Part shown: positions 42,998-53,600 of the stretch, piece by piece | How positions within the stretch are numbered: position 1 is the stretch's first letter | How the letters are laid out: each line of letters opens with the position of its first letter | NCBI GenBank assembly: GCA_031408575.1 | Contig: JANNWS010000075.1 | Location: 5,589 to 69,588, forward strand | DNA: 64,000 nucleotides | Source: Aliitabrizicola sp031408575 | GTDB lineage: Bacteria; Pseudomonadota; Alphaproteobacteria; Rhodobacterales; Rhodobacteraceae | Direction of reading: 5' to 3' | Program-made: the position numbers and the translations under genes | The notes under the pieces: generated by a model | Databases searched by the model: none | Told to the model about the DNA's origin: nothing | What the model saw: the letters and a program-made list of their open reading frames with translations, nothing else

Positions 42998-44307
42998 GCG
43001 TCCTCGGCAATCAGGTGAAAGAAGGTGCCGGTCACATGCCCGCGCAGCGATCCGGTTTCGGCCACCTCGGTGCCTTCAGCGTCGACAACCCGCGCCAAGG
43101 GGGCGTCGGGCTGCTCGAGGATGGTCGAGTAGTGAAACTCATGCCCGCGCAGCCCCGCCCCCACGCCGAACCCCGGAATCGGGGCCAGCAACGCGGCCCG
43201 CCGATAGCCCAGATGCATGCGCCGCGTCGCATAGCTTGTGACCAGCCCCAGAAGCCCCGCCATCCGGTGCCGGGTGCCGTCCTTGTCGATCAGCCCCTCA
43301 CCCAGCGCCATGTAGCCCCCGCATTCGCCATGAACCGGGCGTGTTTGCGCGAAGGCCACAAGGCCATCCCGGAACTGATCTGCGGCGGCAAGGCGACCTG
43401 TATGCAGTTCCGGGTATCCGCCCGGCAACCAGACTAGATCGGCGCTGTCATCGGGGGCTTGGTCGGCAAGGGGTGAAAACGGCAGCACCTCGGCCCCCGC
43501 CGCGCGCCAACCGGCCAAGACATGCGGATAGGCAAAGGAAAACGCCGCATCCTGCGCCAGTGCGATCCGCTGCGCCGGGGGGCGCGGCAAACCCGCAGGC
43601 TGACCCCGAACGGTGCCACCCACCGCTGCGCGGAGCGCCGCCACATCCACATGGGCGCGCAGGAACGCCGCATAGGCCACGATGGCCGCCTCAAGATCAG
43701 GATGCTCGGTGGCCTGCACCAGCCCCAGATGCCGCTCCGGCAGCACCAGATCGCCCCTGCGCGGCAGCGCGCCCAGCACCGTGATGCCTGCGGCCTGCAT
43801 CCCCAATCCCGCAAGGCGTTCATGCCGTGCGCTGGCTACGCGGTTCAGGATCACGCCGGCAAAGGGCAGATCGGGGCGGTAGCGCGCGAACCCCAGCGCC
43901 ACTGCCGCCGCCGATTGCGCCTGCCCGCCCACGTCGATCACCAGCACCACCGGCCAGCCCATCCGTGCCGCAAGCTCTGCACTTGACCCGGTCCCGGATG
44001 CCCCCGGTCGCGCCACGCCGTCATAAAGCCCCATCGAGCCTTCTGCGACGATCACATCCGCACCCGCCGCCTGCGCCGCAATCGCGTCCAGCAGACTCGC
44101 CCCCATCGCCCAGGTATCCAGATTGAACGACGCCCGCCCGGCGGCGGCGCGATGAAACGCGGGGTCGATATAGTCGGGGCCGCTTTTGAACGGCTGCACC
44201 GTCAGCCCGTCCTCGGTCAGGGCGCGCAACAGCCCCAGCATGACTGTGGTCTTGCCGGTCCCCGAGGCGGGGGCCGAAATCATCAGGCCCGGAGGCAGAT
44301 CAGTCAT
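42994..44307 (-). CDS. cobB: Hydrogenobyrinic acid a,c-diamide synthase
   Basis: A 437-residue ATP- and glutamine-dependent amidase. The N-terminal P-loop (APASGTGKTTVMLGLL) and a C-terminal class I glutamine amidotransferase domain with the nucleophile in HGECGGYMALGE are present. It amidates the a and c side chains. Start at ATG 44307, behind GGCGGGCG; an ATG at 44313 is also possible. It overlaps cobM by 8 bases. Confidence 0.94.
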   Translation of the reverse strand: MTDLPPGLMISAPASGTGKTTVMLGLLRALTEDGLTVQPFKSGPDYIDPAFHRAAAGRASFNLDTWAMGASLLDAIAAQAAGADVIVAEGSMGLYDGVARPGASGTGSSAELAARMGWPVVLVIDVGGQAQSAAAVALGFARYRPDLPFAGVILNRVASARHERLAGLGMQAAGITVLGALPRRGDLVLPERHLGLVQATEHPDLEAAIVAYAAFLRAHVDVAALRAAVGGTVRGQPAGLPRPPAQRIALAQDAAFSFAYPHVLAGWRAAGAEVLPFSPLADQAPDDSADLVWLPGGYPELHTGRLAAADQFRDGLVAFAQTRPVHGECGGYMALGEGLIDKDGTRHRMAGLLGLVTSYATRRMHLGYRRAALLAPIPGFGVGAGLRGHEFHYSTILEQPDAPLARVVDAEGTEVAETGSLRGHVTGTFFHLIAEDA

Positions 44308-45076
44308 CTGCACGCCCGCCCGCCGATTGCGGCCTGAAGCGCCGGTCGTAATCGGTTGAATAAAGGCGACTTTCCGTGAAACCCTCTGCCGCCAGCGCGC
44401 GTCCTACCAGGATCAGCGCCGTCCGTTCCACCCCTTCGGCCATCGCAGCCTCGATCGTGGCCAGTGTGGCGCGCACAACCCTCTCATCTGGCCAGCTTGC
44501 GCGGTAAACGACGGCCACCGGGCAATCGGCACCATAGCCGGGTGTCAGGTCCGCCACCACCTGCGCCAGATTGTGGATCGACAGATGCACCGCCAGCGTC
44601 GCACCCGTCGCCGCGAAATTTCGCAGGCTTTCGCCCTCGGGCATCGCCGAGGCGCGCCCCGGCGTGCGCGTCAGCACCACCGATTGCGCCAGCCCCGGCA
44701 GTGTCAGTTCTGCCCCCAGCGCCGCGGCCGCCGCCGCGAAAGACGGCACACCGGGCGTCACGGTATAGGGAATATCCAGCGCCTGCAGGCGGCGCAGTTG
44801 TTCTCCCATCGCAGACCAGATCGACAGATCGCCAGAATGCAGTCGCGCCACATCCTGTCCCGCCGTCTGCGCCGCCACGATTTCCGCGATGATCGCGTCA
44901 AGGTCCAGCGGGGCGGTGTTCAAGATGCGCGCACCGGGCGGGCAATGGCCAAGGATCGCCTCCGGCACCAGCGAGCCGGCATAAAGGCAGACCGGACAGG
45001 CCGCGATCAGATCGCGCCCCCGCAGTGTCAAAAGGTCGGGCGCGCCGGGGCCGGCGCCGATGAAATGCACGGTCAT
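44300..45076 (-). CDS. cobM: Precorrin-4 C11-methyltransferase
   Basis: A 258-residue SAM methyltransferase. The GAGPGAPDLLTLRG loop, LHSGDLSIW and PGVPSFAAAAA segments are typical of CobM/CbiF. It converts precorrin-4 to precorrin-5. It starts in an ATGA overlap with cobE. Confidence 0.95.
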   Translation of the reverse strand: MTVHFIGAGPGAPDLLTLRGRDLIAACPVCLYAGSLVPEAILGHCPPGARILNTAPLDLDAIIAEIVAAQTAGQDVARLHSGDLSIWSAMGEQLRRLQALDIPYTVTPGVPSFAAAAAALGAELTLPGLAQSVVLTRTPGRASAMPEGESLRNFAATGATLAVHLSIHNLAQVVADLTPGYGADCPVAVVYRASWPDERVVRATLATIEAAMAEGVERTALILVGRALAAEGFTESRLYSTDYDRRFRPQSAGGRADD

Positions 45077-45441
45077 GGGAAGGTCCTTGTTGCCAGCGCG
45101 CAGGTTGCCATACGGTCCGCCGAGACCGCCCGCGCGCCCAGAAGCGAAGCACCGGGGCCAGCGGCGACAAGGGCTGCCGCTTCAGCCACGCTGCCGCTGC
45201 CGCGCAGCGTGCGTACCGCCGCCGTCTTTGTCAAAGTGTCGGCGGTGGCAAGTACCGATTGCGGAACCGCGACGACCGGCACCCCAAGCGCCGCCGCCAG
45301 CCCGGAAAAACAAACGGCATCCGCCTTGTCCTGCGCCGTCGCCAGCAATGCTACCGTGCGCCCCGCCGACGCGCGCATCAGCGCGTCCTGCAACGACGCG
45401 ACGCTGGCCGCCTTTCGAAAGCCGAACCCCGCGACGATCAT
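45073..45441 (-). CDS. cobE: Cobalamin biosynthesis protein CobE (CbiG C-terminal domain)
   Basis: A 122-residue protein matching the C-terminal domain of CbiG. It starts MIVAGFGFRKAAS at ATG 45441 and overlaps cobL by 4 bases. In the aerobic pathway CobE is needed for efficient synthesis and may bind pathway intermediates; its exact activity is not settled. The conserved SVAEAAAL segment is present. Confidence 0.88.
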   Translation of the reverse strand: MIVAGFGFRKAASVASLQDALMRASAGRTVALLATAQDKADAVCFSGLAAALGVPVVAVPQSVLATADTLTKTAAVRTLRGSGSVAEAAALVAAGPGASLLGARAVSADRMATCALATRTFP

Positions 45442-46649
45442 CGGACCGTGCTCCACTGCACCACCGGATAGGCTGCGCGCCAGCTGCGCCGCGTGCCCAG
45501 CGGGGCCGCCTCGGACAGTTCGATCCGCAACAACGTGCCCCCGGCGCGGGCCTGCCAGTCGGTCAGCAGCGCCTCGGACTCCAGTGTCACCGCGTTGGCC
45601 ACCACCCGGCAACCGGGCGAAAGTACCGCCCATAGCGCAGTCAGAAGCAGCTCGGAAAGGCCGCCGCCGATAAAGACCGCATCGGGTGCCGCCAGCCCCT
45701 CGAGGGCCGTCGGTGCCGCCCCGGTGACCACGTCAAGCCGGTCCACCCCCAGCCGTGCCGCGTTTTCTGCCAGTCGCAGGGCGCGTGCCGCGTCGGCCTC
45801 GATCGCAATCGCCTCACAGGTCGGATGCGCCAGCAGCCATTCGATGCCGACCGACCCAGACCCTGCGCCGATATCCCACAATCGCTCACCGGGCCGGGGC
45901 GCCAGAGCCGAAAGTGTCAGCGCCCGCACCGGCCGCTTGGTGATCTGGCCGTCATGCTCGAAAAAGTCGTCGGGCAGACCCGTTGCGCAGGGCATTACAC
46001 GCCCGCCACCCGCCACGGTCAAAGCCACGGCAACCGGATGCGCCACATCGGTCAGATCACACTCCGCCGCCGTCACCTTGCGCACCCGTTCGCGCGGGCC
46101 GCCCACAGCCTCCAGCACCGTCAGCCCCGAAGCGCCAAAGCCTTCCGCCTCGAGATACGCGGCCAGATCGCCCACCGCCGCCCCGTCGCGCGTCAGCACG
46201 ATTACCCGTGCGCCGGGTGCCAGATGCGGGCGGAGGCGGGTCAGCTGGGCGGCGTGCAGGCCAAGGCAGGTCACAGCCTCCAGCGCCCAGCCCAGCCGCG
46301 CCGCGACAAGGGCAAAGGTCGACGGGGCCGGCAGCGCCCGCCATTCCCCCGGTGTCAGATGCCGCGTCACCGAACTGCCGGCCCCGAACCAGAACGGATC
46401 GCCCGAGGCCAGCATCACCACCCGTCGCCCGCGCAGGGCTAGCAGCGCGGGGATGCCATCGGTAAACGGCACCGGCCATTGCAGCCGTGCAGCCCCAATG
46501 CCCGGCAACAGCGCCAGATGCCGCGCCGCCCCGGTCACCACCTCGGCGGCTGCAAGTGCGGCATGGCTTGCGGGCGGCAACCCATCCGGTCCATCTTCGC
46601 CCAGCCCGATGATCGTCAGCCAGGGCGCCACGCGAAGGGCATCATCCAT
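45438..46649 (-). CDS. cobL: Precorrin-6Y C5,15-methyltransferase (decarboxylating)
   Basis: A 403-residue two-domain enzyme. The N-terminal CbiE-type methyltransferase (LTIIGLGEDGPDGL) is followed from about residue 210 by the CbiT domain with the SAM loop DIGAGSGSVGIEW. It methylates C5 and C15 and decarboxylates the C12 acetate. The ATG at 46649 overlaps the oppositely oriented start of cobK in a shared CATG; AGGA lies eight bases upstream, inside cobK. An ATG at 46658 is possible and would increase the overlap. Confidence 0.93.
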   Translation of the reverse strand: MDDALRVAPWLTIIGLGEDGPDGLPPASHAALAAAEVVTGAARHLALLPGIGAARLQWPVPFTDGIPALLALRGRRVVMLASGDPFWFGAGSSVTRHLTPGEWRALPAPSTFALVAARLGWALEAVTCLGLHAAQLTRLRPHLAPGARVIVLTRDGAAVGDLAAYLEAEGFGASGLTVLEAVGGPRERVRKVTAAECDLTDVAHPVAVALTVAGGGRVMPCATGLPDDFFEHDGQITKRPVRALTLSALAPRPGERLWDIGAGSGSVGIEWLLAHPTCEAIAIEADAARALRLAENAARLGVDRLDVVTGAAPTALEGLAAPDAVFIGGGLSELLLTALWAVLSPGCRVVANAVTLESEALLTDWQARAGGTLLRIELSEAAPLGTRRSWRAAYPVVQWSTVR

Positions 46650-47400
46650 GCGAAACATCCTGATCCTTGGCGGCACGACCGAGGCGAGCGCCCTTGCCCG
46701 CACGCTGGCCGACTGGGGCGAAGATGCGGTGCTGTCCTATGCCGGCCGGGTCGATGATCCAAAGGAACAGCCCATTCCGACGCGGGTCGGCGGTTTTGGC
46801 GGGGTGGACGGGCTGGTGGCCTATCTGCGGGATAACGCGGTCACCAATCTGGTCGATGCCACCCACCCCTTTGCCGCCCGGATGAGCGCCAACGCCGTGG
46901 CCGCCGCTGCGGTGGCAAACGTCCCGATGATCGCTCTGACGCGCCCCGCGTGGGTGCCATTGTCCGAAGATCGCTGGACCCGCGTCGCCGACATTGCGTC
47001 CGCCGTGGCCGCCCTTGCAGGCCCGCCACAGCGGGTGATGCTGGCCCTGGGCCGGATGCACCTTGCCGATTTCGCAAGCCAACCGCAGCACCATTACATC
47101 CTGCGGCTTGTCGATCCGCCGCAAACCCCGCCGCCGCTGCCGCAGCACAGTGTAATCGTCTCGCGAGGGCCTTTCGATGTGGCGGGCGATACGGCGCTGA
47201 TGCAGCAGCATGGCGTGCAGATCGTCGTGGCCAAGAACGCGGGCGGCAAGGGGGCTTCGGCCAAACTCGCCGCCGCGCGTGCGCTTGGCCTGCCGGTGCT
47301 GATGATCGACCGGCCCGTTCTGCCGCCGCGCGCGGAAGTGACCAGCCTTGCCGCCGTGCTTGACTGGCTGGATCATGGTGCCACCGAACGCGGTGTGTAG
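46648..47400 (+). CDS. cobK: Precorrin-6A reductase
   Basis: A 250-residue NADPH-dependent reductase of the CobK/CbiJ family, starting MRNILILGGTTEASALAR and keeping VDATHPFAARMSANA and KNAGGKGASAKLAAAR. It reduces precorrin-6A to precorrin-6B. GAAGG in front of the ATG serves as ribosome site and lies within cobL codons. It is the only cob gene on the plus strand in this stretch and exactly fills the gap between cobJ and cobL, overlapping cobJ by 28 bases at the 3' end. Confidence 0.93.
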   Translation: MRNILILGGTTEASALARTLADWGEDAVLSYAGRVDDPKEQPIPTRVGGFGGVDGLVAYLRDNAVTNLVDATHPFAARMSANAVAAAAVANVPMIALTRPAWVPLSEDRWTRVADIASAVAALAGPPQRVMLALGRMHLADFASQPQHHYILRLVDPPQTPPPLPQHSVIVSRGPFDVAGDTALMQQHGVQIVVAKNAGGKGASAKLAAARALGLPVLMIDRPVLPPRAEVTSLAAVLDWLDHGATERGV

Positions 47401-48125
47401 ACGAACGGTGCACCGTCGCGCGCAATGATCCGCGTCTGGCTGGACCCGACGATGACGACTGTTCTCATGTCCGCCATCTCGGGCGTGGCATCGGTCAGCG
47501 GCACGATGCGGATCACTTCGTCGGGGGTGGATACGGCGCGGGCAAAGATCACCGGGCGGGCGTCGCCGCAGGCGTCGCGCAACACCTCCAGCGCGCGGGC
47601 GAACCCGTCTGGGCGTGACGTGGAGCGGGGGTTATAGAAGGCCATCGCGAAATCGGCCTCAGCCGCCAGCCGCAACCGTCGCTCGATCACAGCCCAAGGC
47701 TTCAGGTTGTCCGACAGGTTGATCGCGCAGAAATCATGTCCCAGCGGCGCTCCGGCCCGCGCCGCTGCCGCCAGCATCGCCGTGATGCCCGGCAGCACCC
47801 GGATATCCAGATCGCGCCACGCCGCAGGTCCGCCCTCTACCGCCTCGAACACCGCCGAGGCCATGGCAAACACGCCCGGATCGCCGGATGAGACGACAAC
47901 CACACGATGCCCCTCGACCGCCATGCGCAAGGCATGGGCCGCACGGTCCATCTCAACCCGGTTGTCGCTGGCGTGCAGCGTCAGCCCGGCGCGCGGGGCG
48001 ACACGGGCGACATAAGGGATATAGCCGACCACATCCGTTGCCAGCGCCAGCGCCGCTGTCACCTCGGGCGTCACCATCGCGTCCGATCCCGGCCCCAGGC
48101 CTGCCACGACCAGCCAGCCGGTCAT
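47373..48125 (-). CDS. cobJ: Precorrin-3B C17-methyltransferase
   Basis: A 250-residue SAM methyltransferase that contracts the ring to precorrin-4. The GLGPGSDAMVTPE loop, VVSSGDPGVFAMA and PGITAMLAAAARAGAPLGHD segments define the CobJ/CbiH family. It overlaps cobI by 4 bases and cobK (opposite strand) by 28. Confidence 0.95.
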   Translation of the reverse strand: MTGWLVVAGLGPGSDAMVTPEVTAALALATDVVGYIPYVARVAPRAGLTLHASDNRVEMDRAAHALRMAVEGHRVVVVSSGDPGVFAMASAVFEAVEGGPAAWRDLDIRVLPGITAMLAAAARAGAPLGHDFCAINLSDNLKPWAVIERRLRLAAEADFAMAFYNPRSTSRPDGFARALEVLRDACGDARPVIFARAVSTPDEVIRIVPLTDATPEMADMRTVVIVGSSQTRIIARDGAPFVYTPRSVAP

Positions 48126-48853
48126 GGCCGCCGCCCTTGCCCATGCACCAGCACGATCGAGAAATAGGGCGTCACCCGCCCGTCGGCATCGGCAAGGCGC
48201 ATGACGCTTTGCCCCGGCATCGTGGCGAATTCGACCAGCCAGGCCTGATCCAGCCGCCCCGCCGTCGTCAGCGCCCGGCGCACCTTTTCGATATTGCGCC
48301 CGATCTTCATCACCACCAGCGCGTCGGTATCGGCCATGTGCCGCGCCAGTTCCGCCTCGGGCAGGGTGCCCATCAGCACGGTCAGCACATCATCGCCCCA
48401 GGTGATGGGCCGTCCCGTCGCGGTCCAGGCGCCTGACATGCCGGTGATCGCAGGGACGACATGAACCGGCTGGGTGTCGATCAGGCGGGTGTAAAGGTGC
48501 ATGAACGAGCCGTAAAAGAACGGATCGCCCTCGCACAGCACGACCACGTCCTGCCCTGCGTCCGACAGGGCGCGCAGGCGGGCGGCGCAATCGCCGTAAA
48601 AGTCGGACAGGGCCGCGTTATAGGCCGGGTCTTCGAGTGCTATCTCGGTCGTGACCGGGTATTCCATTGCCAGTTCCACCGCGTCGGGGTGCAAAAGCCC
48701 CTCAACGATACGCCGCGCCTGACCGGGCCGCCCGGCCTTGCGGAAATAGGCGATATGGGTGGCCGCGCGCAGCAGGCGGTCAGCGCGCACGCTCATCAGG
48801 TCGGGCTCGCCGGGGCCGAGTCCGAGGCCGGTGATGATGCCCTTGTCGGTCAT
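48122..48853 (-). CDS. cobI: Precorrin-2 C20-methyltransferase
   Basis: A 243-residue SAM methyltransferase. GLGLGPGEPDLMSVRA and LCEGDPFFYGSFMHLYTRL are CobI/CbiL signatures. It converts precorrin-2 to precorrin-3A. The ATG at 48853 overlaps the end of cobH by 4 bases. Confidence 0.95.
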   Translation of the reverse strand: MTDKGIITGLGLGPGEPDLMSVRADRLLRAATHIAYFRKAGRPGQARRIVEGLLHPDAVELAMEYPVTTEIALEDPAYNAALSDFYGDCAARLRALSDAGQDVVVLCEGDPFFYGSFMHLYTRLIDTQPVHVVPAITGMSGAWTATGRPITWGDDVLTVLMGTLPEAELARHMADTDALVVMKIGRNIEKVRRALTTAGRLDQAWLVEFATMPGQSVMRLADADGRVTPYFSIVLVHGQGRRP

Positions 48854-49476
48854 TCCATGCGGCTCGCGATGGCGTTCAGGGCGGCTACGGTGATGGCACT
48901 GCCGCCCAGCCGCCCGGCCACGATGCAGCAGGGAACCGGCTGTTCGGCCCAAAGCGCATCCTTGGATTCCGCAGCCCCGACAAAGCCGACCGGGCAGCCG
49001 ATGATCGCCGCCGGGCGCGGGCAGGCGGGATCAGACAGCATGTTCAGCAGATGAAACAGCGCCGTGGGCGCATTGCCGATCGCCACCACCGCGCCGCCCA
49101 GATGCGGCCGCCACATCTCCAGCGCCGCAGCCGAGCGGGTGTTGGACATGCGCCGGGCAAGATCCGGCACGCCCGCATCGTGCAGGGTGCAGATCACGGT
49201 GTTCCCGCGCGGCAGCCGCGTGCGGGTGATCCCCTCGCTGACCATGCGCGCATCGCACAGGACCGGCGCGCCCGCGTTCAGCGCCGCCCTTGCTGCCGCT
49301 GTAAAGCCCGGCGAAAAGCGGATGTGCGCCTCCAGCCCCACCATTCCGGCGGCATGGATCATGCGGACGGCAACCTGTTCGTCGTCAGCGTCGAACCGTG
49401 CCAGATCGGCCTCGGCCCGTATCATCGCGAAGGACCGCAGGTAGATCGCAGCGCCGTCAGTTTCATAGCTGTGCAT
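48850..49476 (-). CDS. cobH: Precorrin-8X methylmutase
   Basis: A 208-residue enzyme that moves the C11 methyl to C12, giving hydrogenobyrinic acid. The catalytic-histidine region (VRMIHAAGMVG) and NTRSAAALEMWRPHL and GCPVGFVGAAESK segments are diagnostic. Start at ATG 49476, in a one-base overlap with the cobG stop. Confidence 0.95.
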   Translation of the reverse strand: MHSYETDGAAIYLRSFAMIRAEADLARFDADDEQVAVRMIHAAGMVGLEAHIRFSPGFTAAARAALNAGAPVLCDARMVSEGITRTRLPRGNTVICTLHDAGVPDLARRMSNTRSAAALEMWRPHLGGAVVAIGNAPTALFHLLNMLSDPACPRPAAIIGCPVGFVGAAESKDALWAEQPVPCCIVAGRLGGSAITVAALNAIASRME

Positions 49477-50609
49477 CAGGTCGCTCCGACATGGTCCGGC
49501 AGGGTTTCGGGGCCTAGCCCGCTGACTGCGGGGGCATCCCACGCCGCCCCGTTCCGCACAAGGTCAAACAATCCAGCCCGCCCGGTCAGCGTCACATCCG
49601 CCGCCCTAGGGCGCGCACAGCCCTTGGCACAGCCGGACACATGCAGACTGCCCGTGGTCAGCGGTGCCAGCCTGCGGGCGATCCCCCGCGTCTCGACCGT
49701 GGCTGCGGCGCAGAACGGCGCACCGGGGCAGGCATCGACGCGCAGCAGGGGATCATCGGCCCGCGTCAGGAAATCCGTATCGGCCACGAACCGCCCGCCT
49801 TCCAGCACCATCACCCGCCCCGGCGACAGGCGCAGGGCGACAGCACCCGTGGCTTGGATGAGGCGCGCAATCGATGCGGCCTCGATCTGCCCGAAGGCTA
49901 AGCCGTAAACCGGTCCCAGTGTAGAGGCACCCGGCAGCGGTAGGCCACCCGCCGTGACAGGTGCCTCACTTGCGCCATCTGGCACAGCACCCTGTGCCAG
50001 ATGGCGCGCCATCCGCCCAGATGCGGCCCCACCCGTGGCCACGAACCAACCTGCAAGCGCAATCACCCCGTCAACCATGCCTTGCAAGGACACTGGATGC
50101 CCCAAGTCCGCCCCATCGGCCCGCAGGATCAGCCCGCCCGTGACACCCCGTTCAACCCGGATATCCGCCGATGCCGCGCCCAGGACCGGGGTCGCCCCCG
50201 CATCCACCGCAAAGCCGAATTTCGCGGGCAGCGCGGGCAATTCCGCCAGCCGGGCGGCAAGTTCCGCCGCGATCCGCGCCGTGGCATCGCCGGTCTGCCA
50301 CAGCGGGGTCACCAGAATGTTGCGCCGCCCCTCCAGCGCGGGATCGGCGTCCAGCAGCCCCAGCGCCCATAGATCGGCGGTCAGCGCATCCACCGCCCCG
50401 GCGCGCACCCCGCGCAGTTGCAGGTTCGCGCGGCTGGTCAATTCCAGAATGCCCGACCCATGTGCCTGCGCCGCCTTGCACAGCCCCAACGCCTGCACGG
50501 CGGTCAGGCGCGCCAGATGCGGGCGCACCCGCACGATGAGCCCGTCACCGGATTCCATCGGGCGATACGCGCCGGGACACCAGCCCTTGGCGGCGGGTCG
50601 CGCAGTCAT
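49476..50609 (-). CDS. cobG: Precorrin-3B synthase
   Basis: A 377-residue sulfite/nitrite-reductase-like oxygenase. The C-terminal iron-sulfur/siroheme-type cysteine clusters (DACPGAPFC and VSGCAKGCARP) are intact. It catalyses the O2-dependent step from precorrin-3A to precorrin-3B, which marks this as the aerobic pathway. The start at ATG 50609 (MTARPAAKGWCPGAYRPM) overlaps the cobN stop. Confidence 0.93.
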   Translation of the reverse strand: MTARPAAKGWCPGAYRPMESGDGLIVRVRPHLARLTAVQALGLCKAAQAHGSGILELTSRANLQLRGVRAGAVDALTADLWALGLLDADPALEGRRNILVTPLWQTGDATARIAAELAARLAELPALPAKFGFAVDAGATPVLGAASADIRVERGVTGGLILRADGADLGHPVSLQGMVDGVIALAGWFVATGGAASGRMARHLAQGAVPDGASEAPVTAGGLPLPGASTLGPVYGLAFGQIEAASIARLIQATGAVALRLSPGRVMVLEGGRFVADTDFLTRADDPLLRVDACPGAPFCAAATVETRGIARRLAPLTTGSLHVSGCAKGCARPRAADVTLTGRAGLFDLVRNGAAWDAPAVSGLGPETLPDHVGAT

Positions 50610-53600
50610 GCCCGCGCCTCCAGCCCGGCCAGGATCGAGTTGCGTCGCGTCTGCCACAGACCTGCCGCATGGAGTGCTGCAAACCGCGCCTCCATTGCCG
50701 CGAGGGCCGCCGGATTTTCGCGCAACAGAAAGGCGCGCACGGCCTCGGTGCCAAGGGTCGCATCGTGATAAAGGTCGATCAGATGCGGATCAACCACGCC
50801 CGCCAGATGCGCGAAGGCCGCCAGATGGTCGAGCGTCGCCGCAATTTCGGCCCCGCCGCGAAAGCTGTGGCGCATCATGCCTGCGATCCAGTCCGGGTTG
50901 GCGGCGCGGCCTCGCATGACGCGCGCCAACTCCTCGCGCAGCGGGCGGGCGCGGGGGCGGGCGGGGTCGGTTGCGTCCAGATGGTAAAGGGCGGCACTGC
51001 CCCCAGTCAGGGCCTGGGCTGCGGCGAAACCCGCCTCGTGGGCGGCATAGTCGGCGGCCAGCAGCAGGTCGGTTTCCGGCAGATCCTGCGGATGCACAAA
51101 GGCGTCGGCCCCCGCCACCCGTGCGGCGATCCCGTCGCGGTCGCGCGCAGGCTCTGCCCCGTCTAGCGCCCAGGCGCTGGCCTGCAGCCAAGCCTCGCCG
51201 GCCCGCGCGCGGCCTGCGTCGGTGTAATCCTCGGCACTGTCGCCGATGCCCAGACCATAGCTGCCCGGTGCCGGGCCATAGACCCGTGCGCCTGCCGCGC
51301 GTCCCGCATAGGGGTTCCAGTCGGGGGCTTCATCGCGCTGGCTGAGCGCGCGCACCGCCTGCCCAAAGAGCGCGGAAAGTGTCGGAAACACGTCGCGGAA
51401 CAGGCCCGAGACGCGCAGCGTCACGTCGATGCGGGGGCGGTCAAGCAGCGCAATCGGCAGAATCTCCACCCCCGAAACCCGGTCCGAGCCGTCATCCCAG
51501 ACCGGCTTTGCTCCCAGCAAATGCAAGGCCATAGCAAATTCCTCGCCCGCCGTCCGCATCGTGGCCGACCCCCAAAGATCAACCACCAGACCGCGCGGAT
51601 AGTCACCCTGATCCTGCAAATGCCGGCGCACCAGTTCGTCGGCCAGCCGCACACCCTGGGCATGGGCGGCGCGCGACGGCACTGCGCGGGGATCGGTGGT
51701 ATAAAGGTTCCGACCCGTCGGCAGCACGTCCGACCGGCCGCGATAGGGCGAACCCGATGGGCCGGGGGCCACGCGCTTGCCCGACAGCGCATCCAGCAAG
51801 GCCGCCCGTTCAGCATGCGCCGACGCCGCAGCGCCCGGCGCGGCAAAGGGTGACAGCCGGCCGAACACGTGCAGCCCGTCGCCGAACTGGCTTTCCTTCA
51901 CATCGCACACGAAGCGGTCGATCCGGGTGATCGCGTCGGCCAGCGAACTGGCGCCGTCCAGCCCAAGATCGGCCTCGACCCCCGCCGCCGCCGCCTCGGC
52001 GCGGATATCGGCCTGCAATCGGTCGCGCCGCCTCGGGTCCAACCCATCGGCATTGGAAAACTCGTCAAGCAACCCCTCCAGCCGCGTTAGCCGCTCGGGT
52101 GTGCCGCCGGCGCGCAAGGCAGGGGGGATATGCCCGATGGTCAGCGCGCCGATGCGGCGCTTGGCCTGCGCCGCCTCGCCGGGATCATTCACGATGAACG
52201 GATAGATCACCGGCAGATCGCCGGTCAGCGCCTCGGGCCAGCAGGCATCCGATAGCGCCACCGCCTTGCCCGGCAGCCATTCCAGCGTGCCATGCGCGCC
52301 GATATGGACCAGCGCATGGATGCCGACCACATGGCGCAGCCATAGGTAAAAGGCGACATAGCCATGGCGCGGCGTGCGCTGCAGGTCGTGGTATTCGGCG
52401 TCCCGCTGGTCTGCCTGCCCCCGTTCGGGTTGCAAGGCCACTAGGGTTGCGCCCCGTTGGATCGCTGCAAAACGGAATGCGCCGTCCTGTACCGCCGGGT
52501 CGTCCTCTGGCGCGCCCCATGTGGCAAAGAGCGCGTTGTGCAGGGCGGGGTGCAATCCCGCCAGCGCTGCGCGATATGCGGCAACCGGCCAGCCGATTGC
52601 CTTGCTTGCCAGCGCGTCCGACAGCGGCGCACCCGGCGCTACCCCATGCCCCGCTGCCGCCAGATCCTCCAGCATCGCCTCGGCCGATGCCAAGGCGTCC
52701 AGCCCGACCGCATGGGCCATCTGATGCGCCTTGCCGGGATAGGTCGAAAGCACCAGCGCCACCCGCTTGTCCGCAGGTGCCACCGCCCCCAGCCGCACCC
52801 AACCTGCCACCCGGTTGGCAATCGCCGCAATCCGCCCGGCATCGGCCTGATGGGCGTAGCGCGCGAATTCCAGCGCTGTATCGCGCGGGCCGGGTTCCTT
52901 GAACGAGGCGATCCCGGCGAACAAGCGACCGTCTACCTCGGGCAGCACGACATGCATGGCAAGGTCCGACGGTGACAGCCCGCGTGCGGCACCGTCCCAC
53001 GCCGCCCGTGTCGCGGTGGACAGCGCCACCTGAAACACTGGCACGCCCGCGCCATCCAGCGGCGTCGTACCATCGGTCCCCCGCGCCGAGAACGATGTTG
53101 AATTCACGATCGCGGCAGGCCGCAGCGCCGACGCCCAGCGCGCCATCCACCGCCCGGCACCGGGCAACTTCAGCGATGGCGCGAACAGCGCCAGCACATC
53201 GAACCCCCGCGCACGCAGGGCCGCAAAGAGCGCCTCCACCGGTCCAAGATCATGTGCGGTCAGCCAGGCGCGGTAGAACGTGACCAGCACCACCGGCCTT
53301 GTGGCGGCCATGACAAAACCCGCCGGGCAGCAGACGCCCGCCTCGGGCGTCCAGCCCCCCACCTCGGGCAGCGCCTTTGCCCCTGTCACCGGCCCCGCGT
53401 AAAGGCCCGCCGCCAGCGCCATCTGCGCCAGCGCCGCCTGTGCGGCCACCGCCCCGCCGGTATCGCACAACTGCGCGAGCCGCTTCAGCGTCGAGGCGGG
53501 CAGCGTCGAGACGGCATCAAGCCGCGCATCCGCCCGCCCGTCGGCAGGCAGCACCGCCAGGGCGATGCCGCGCGCCCGGCACAACGCCTCGACCTGCGCC

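Noticed and set aside
45493..46647. Upstream in-frame extension of cobK to a 635-codon reading frame
   Set aside because: The extension is antisense to cobL and low-complexity (Ser, Pro, Arg, Thr). CobK similarity starts at 46648.
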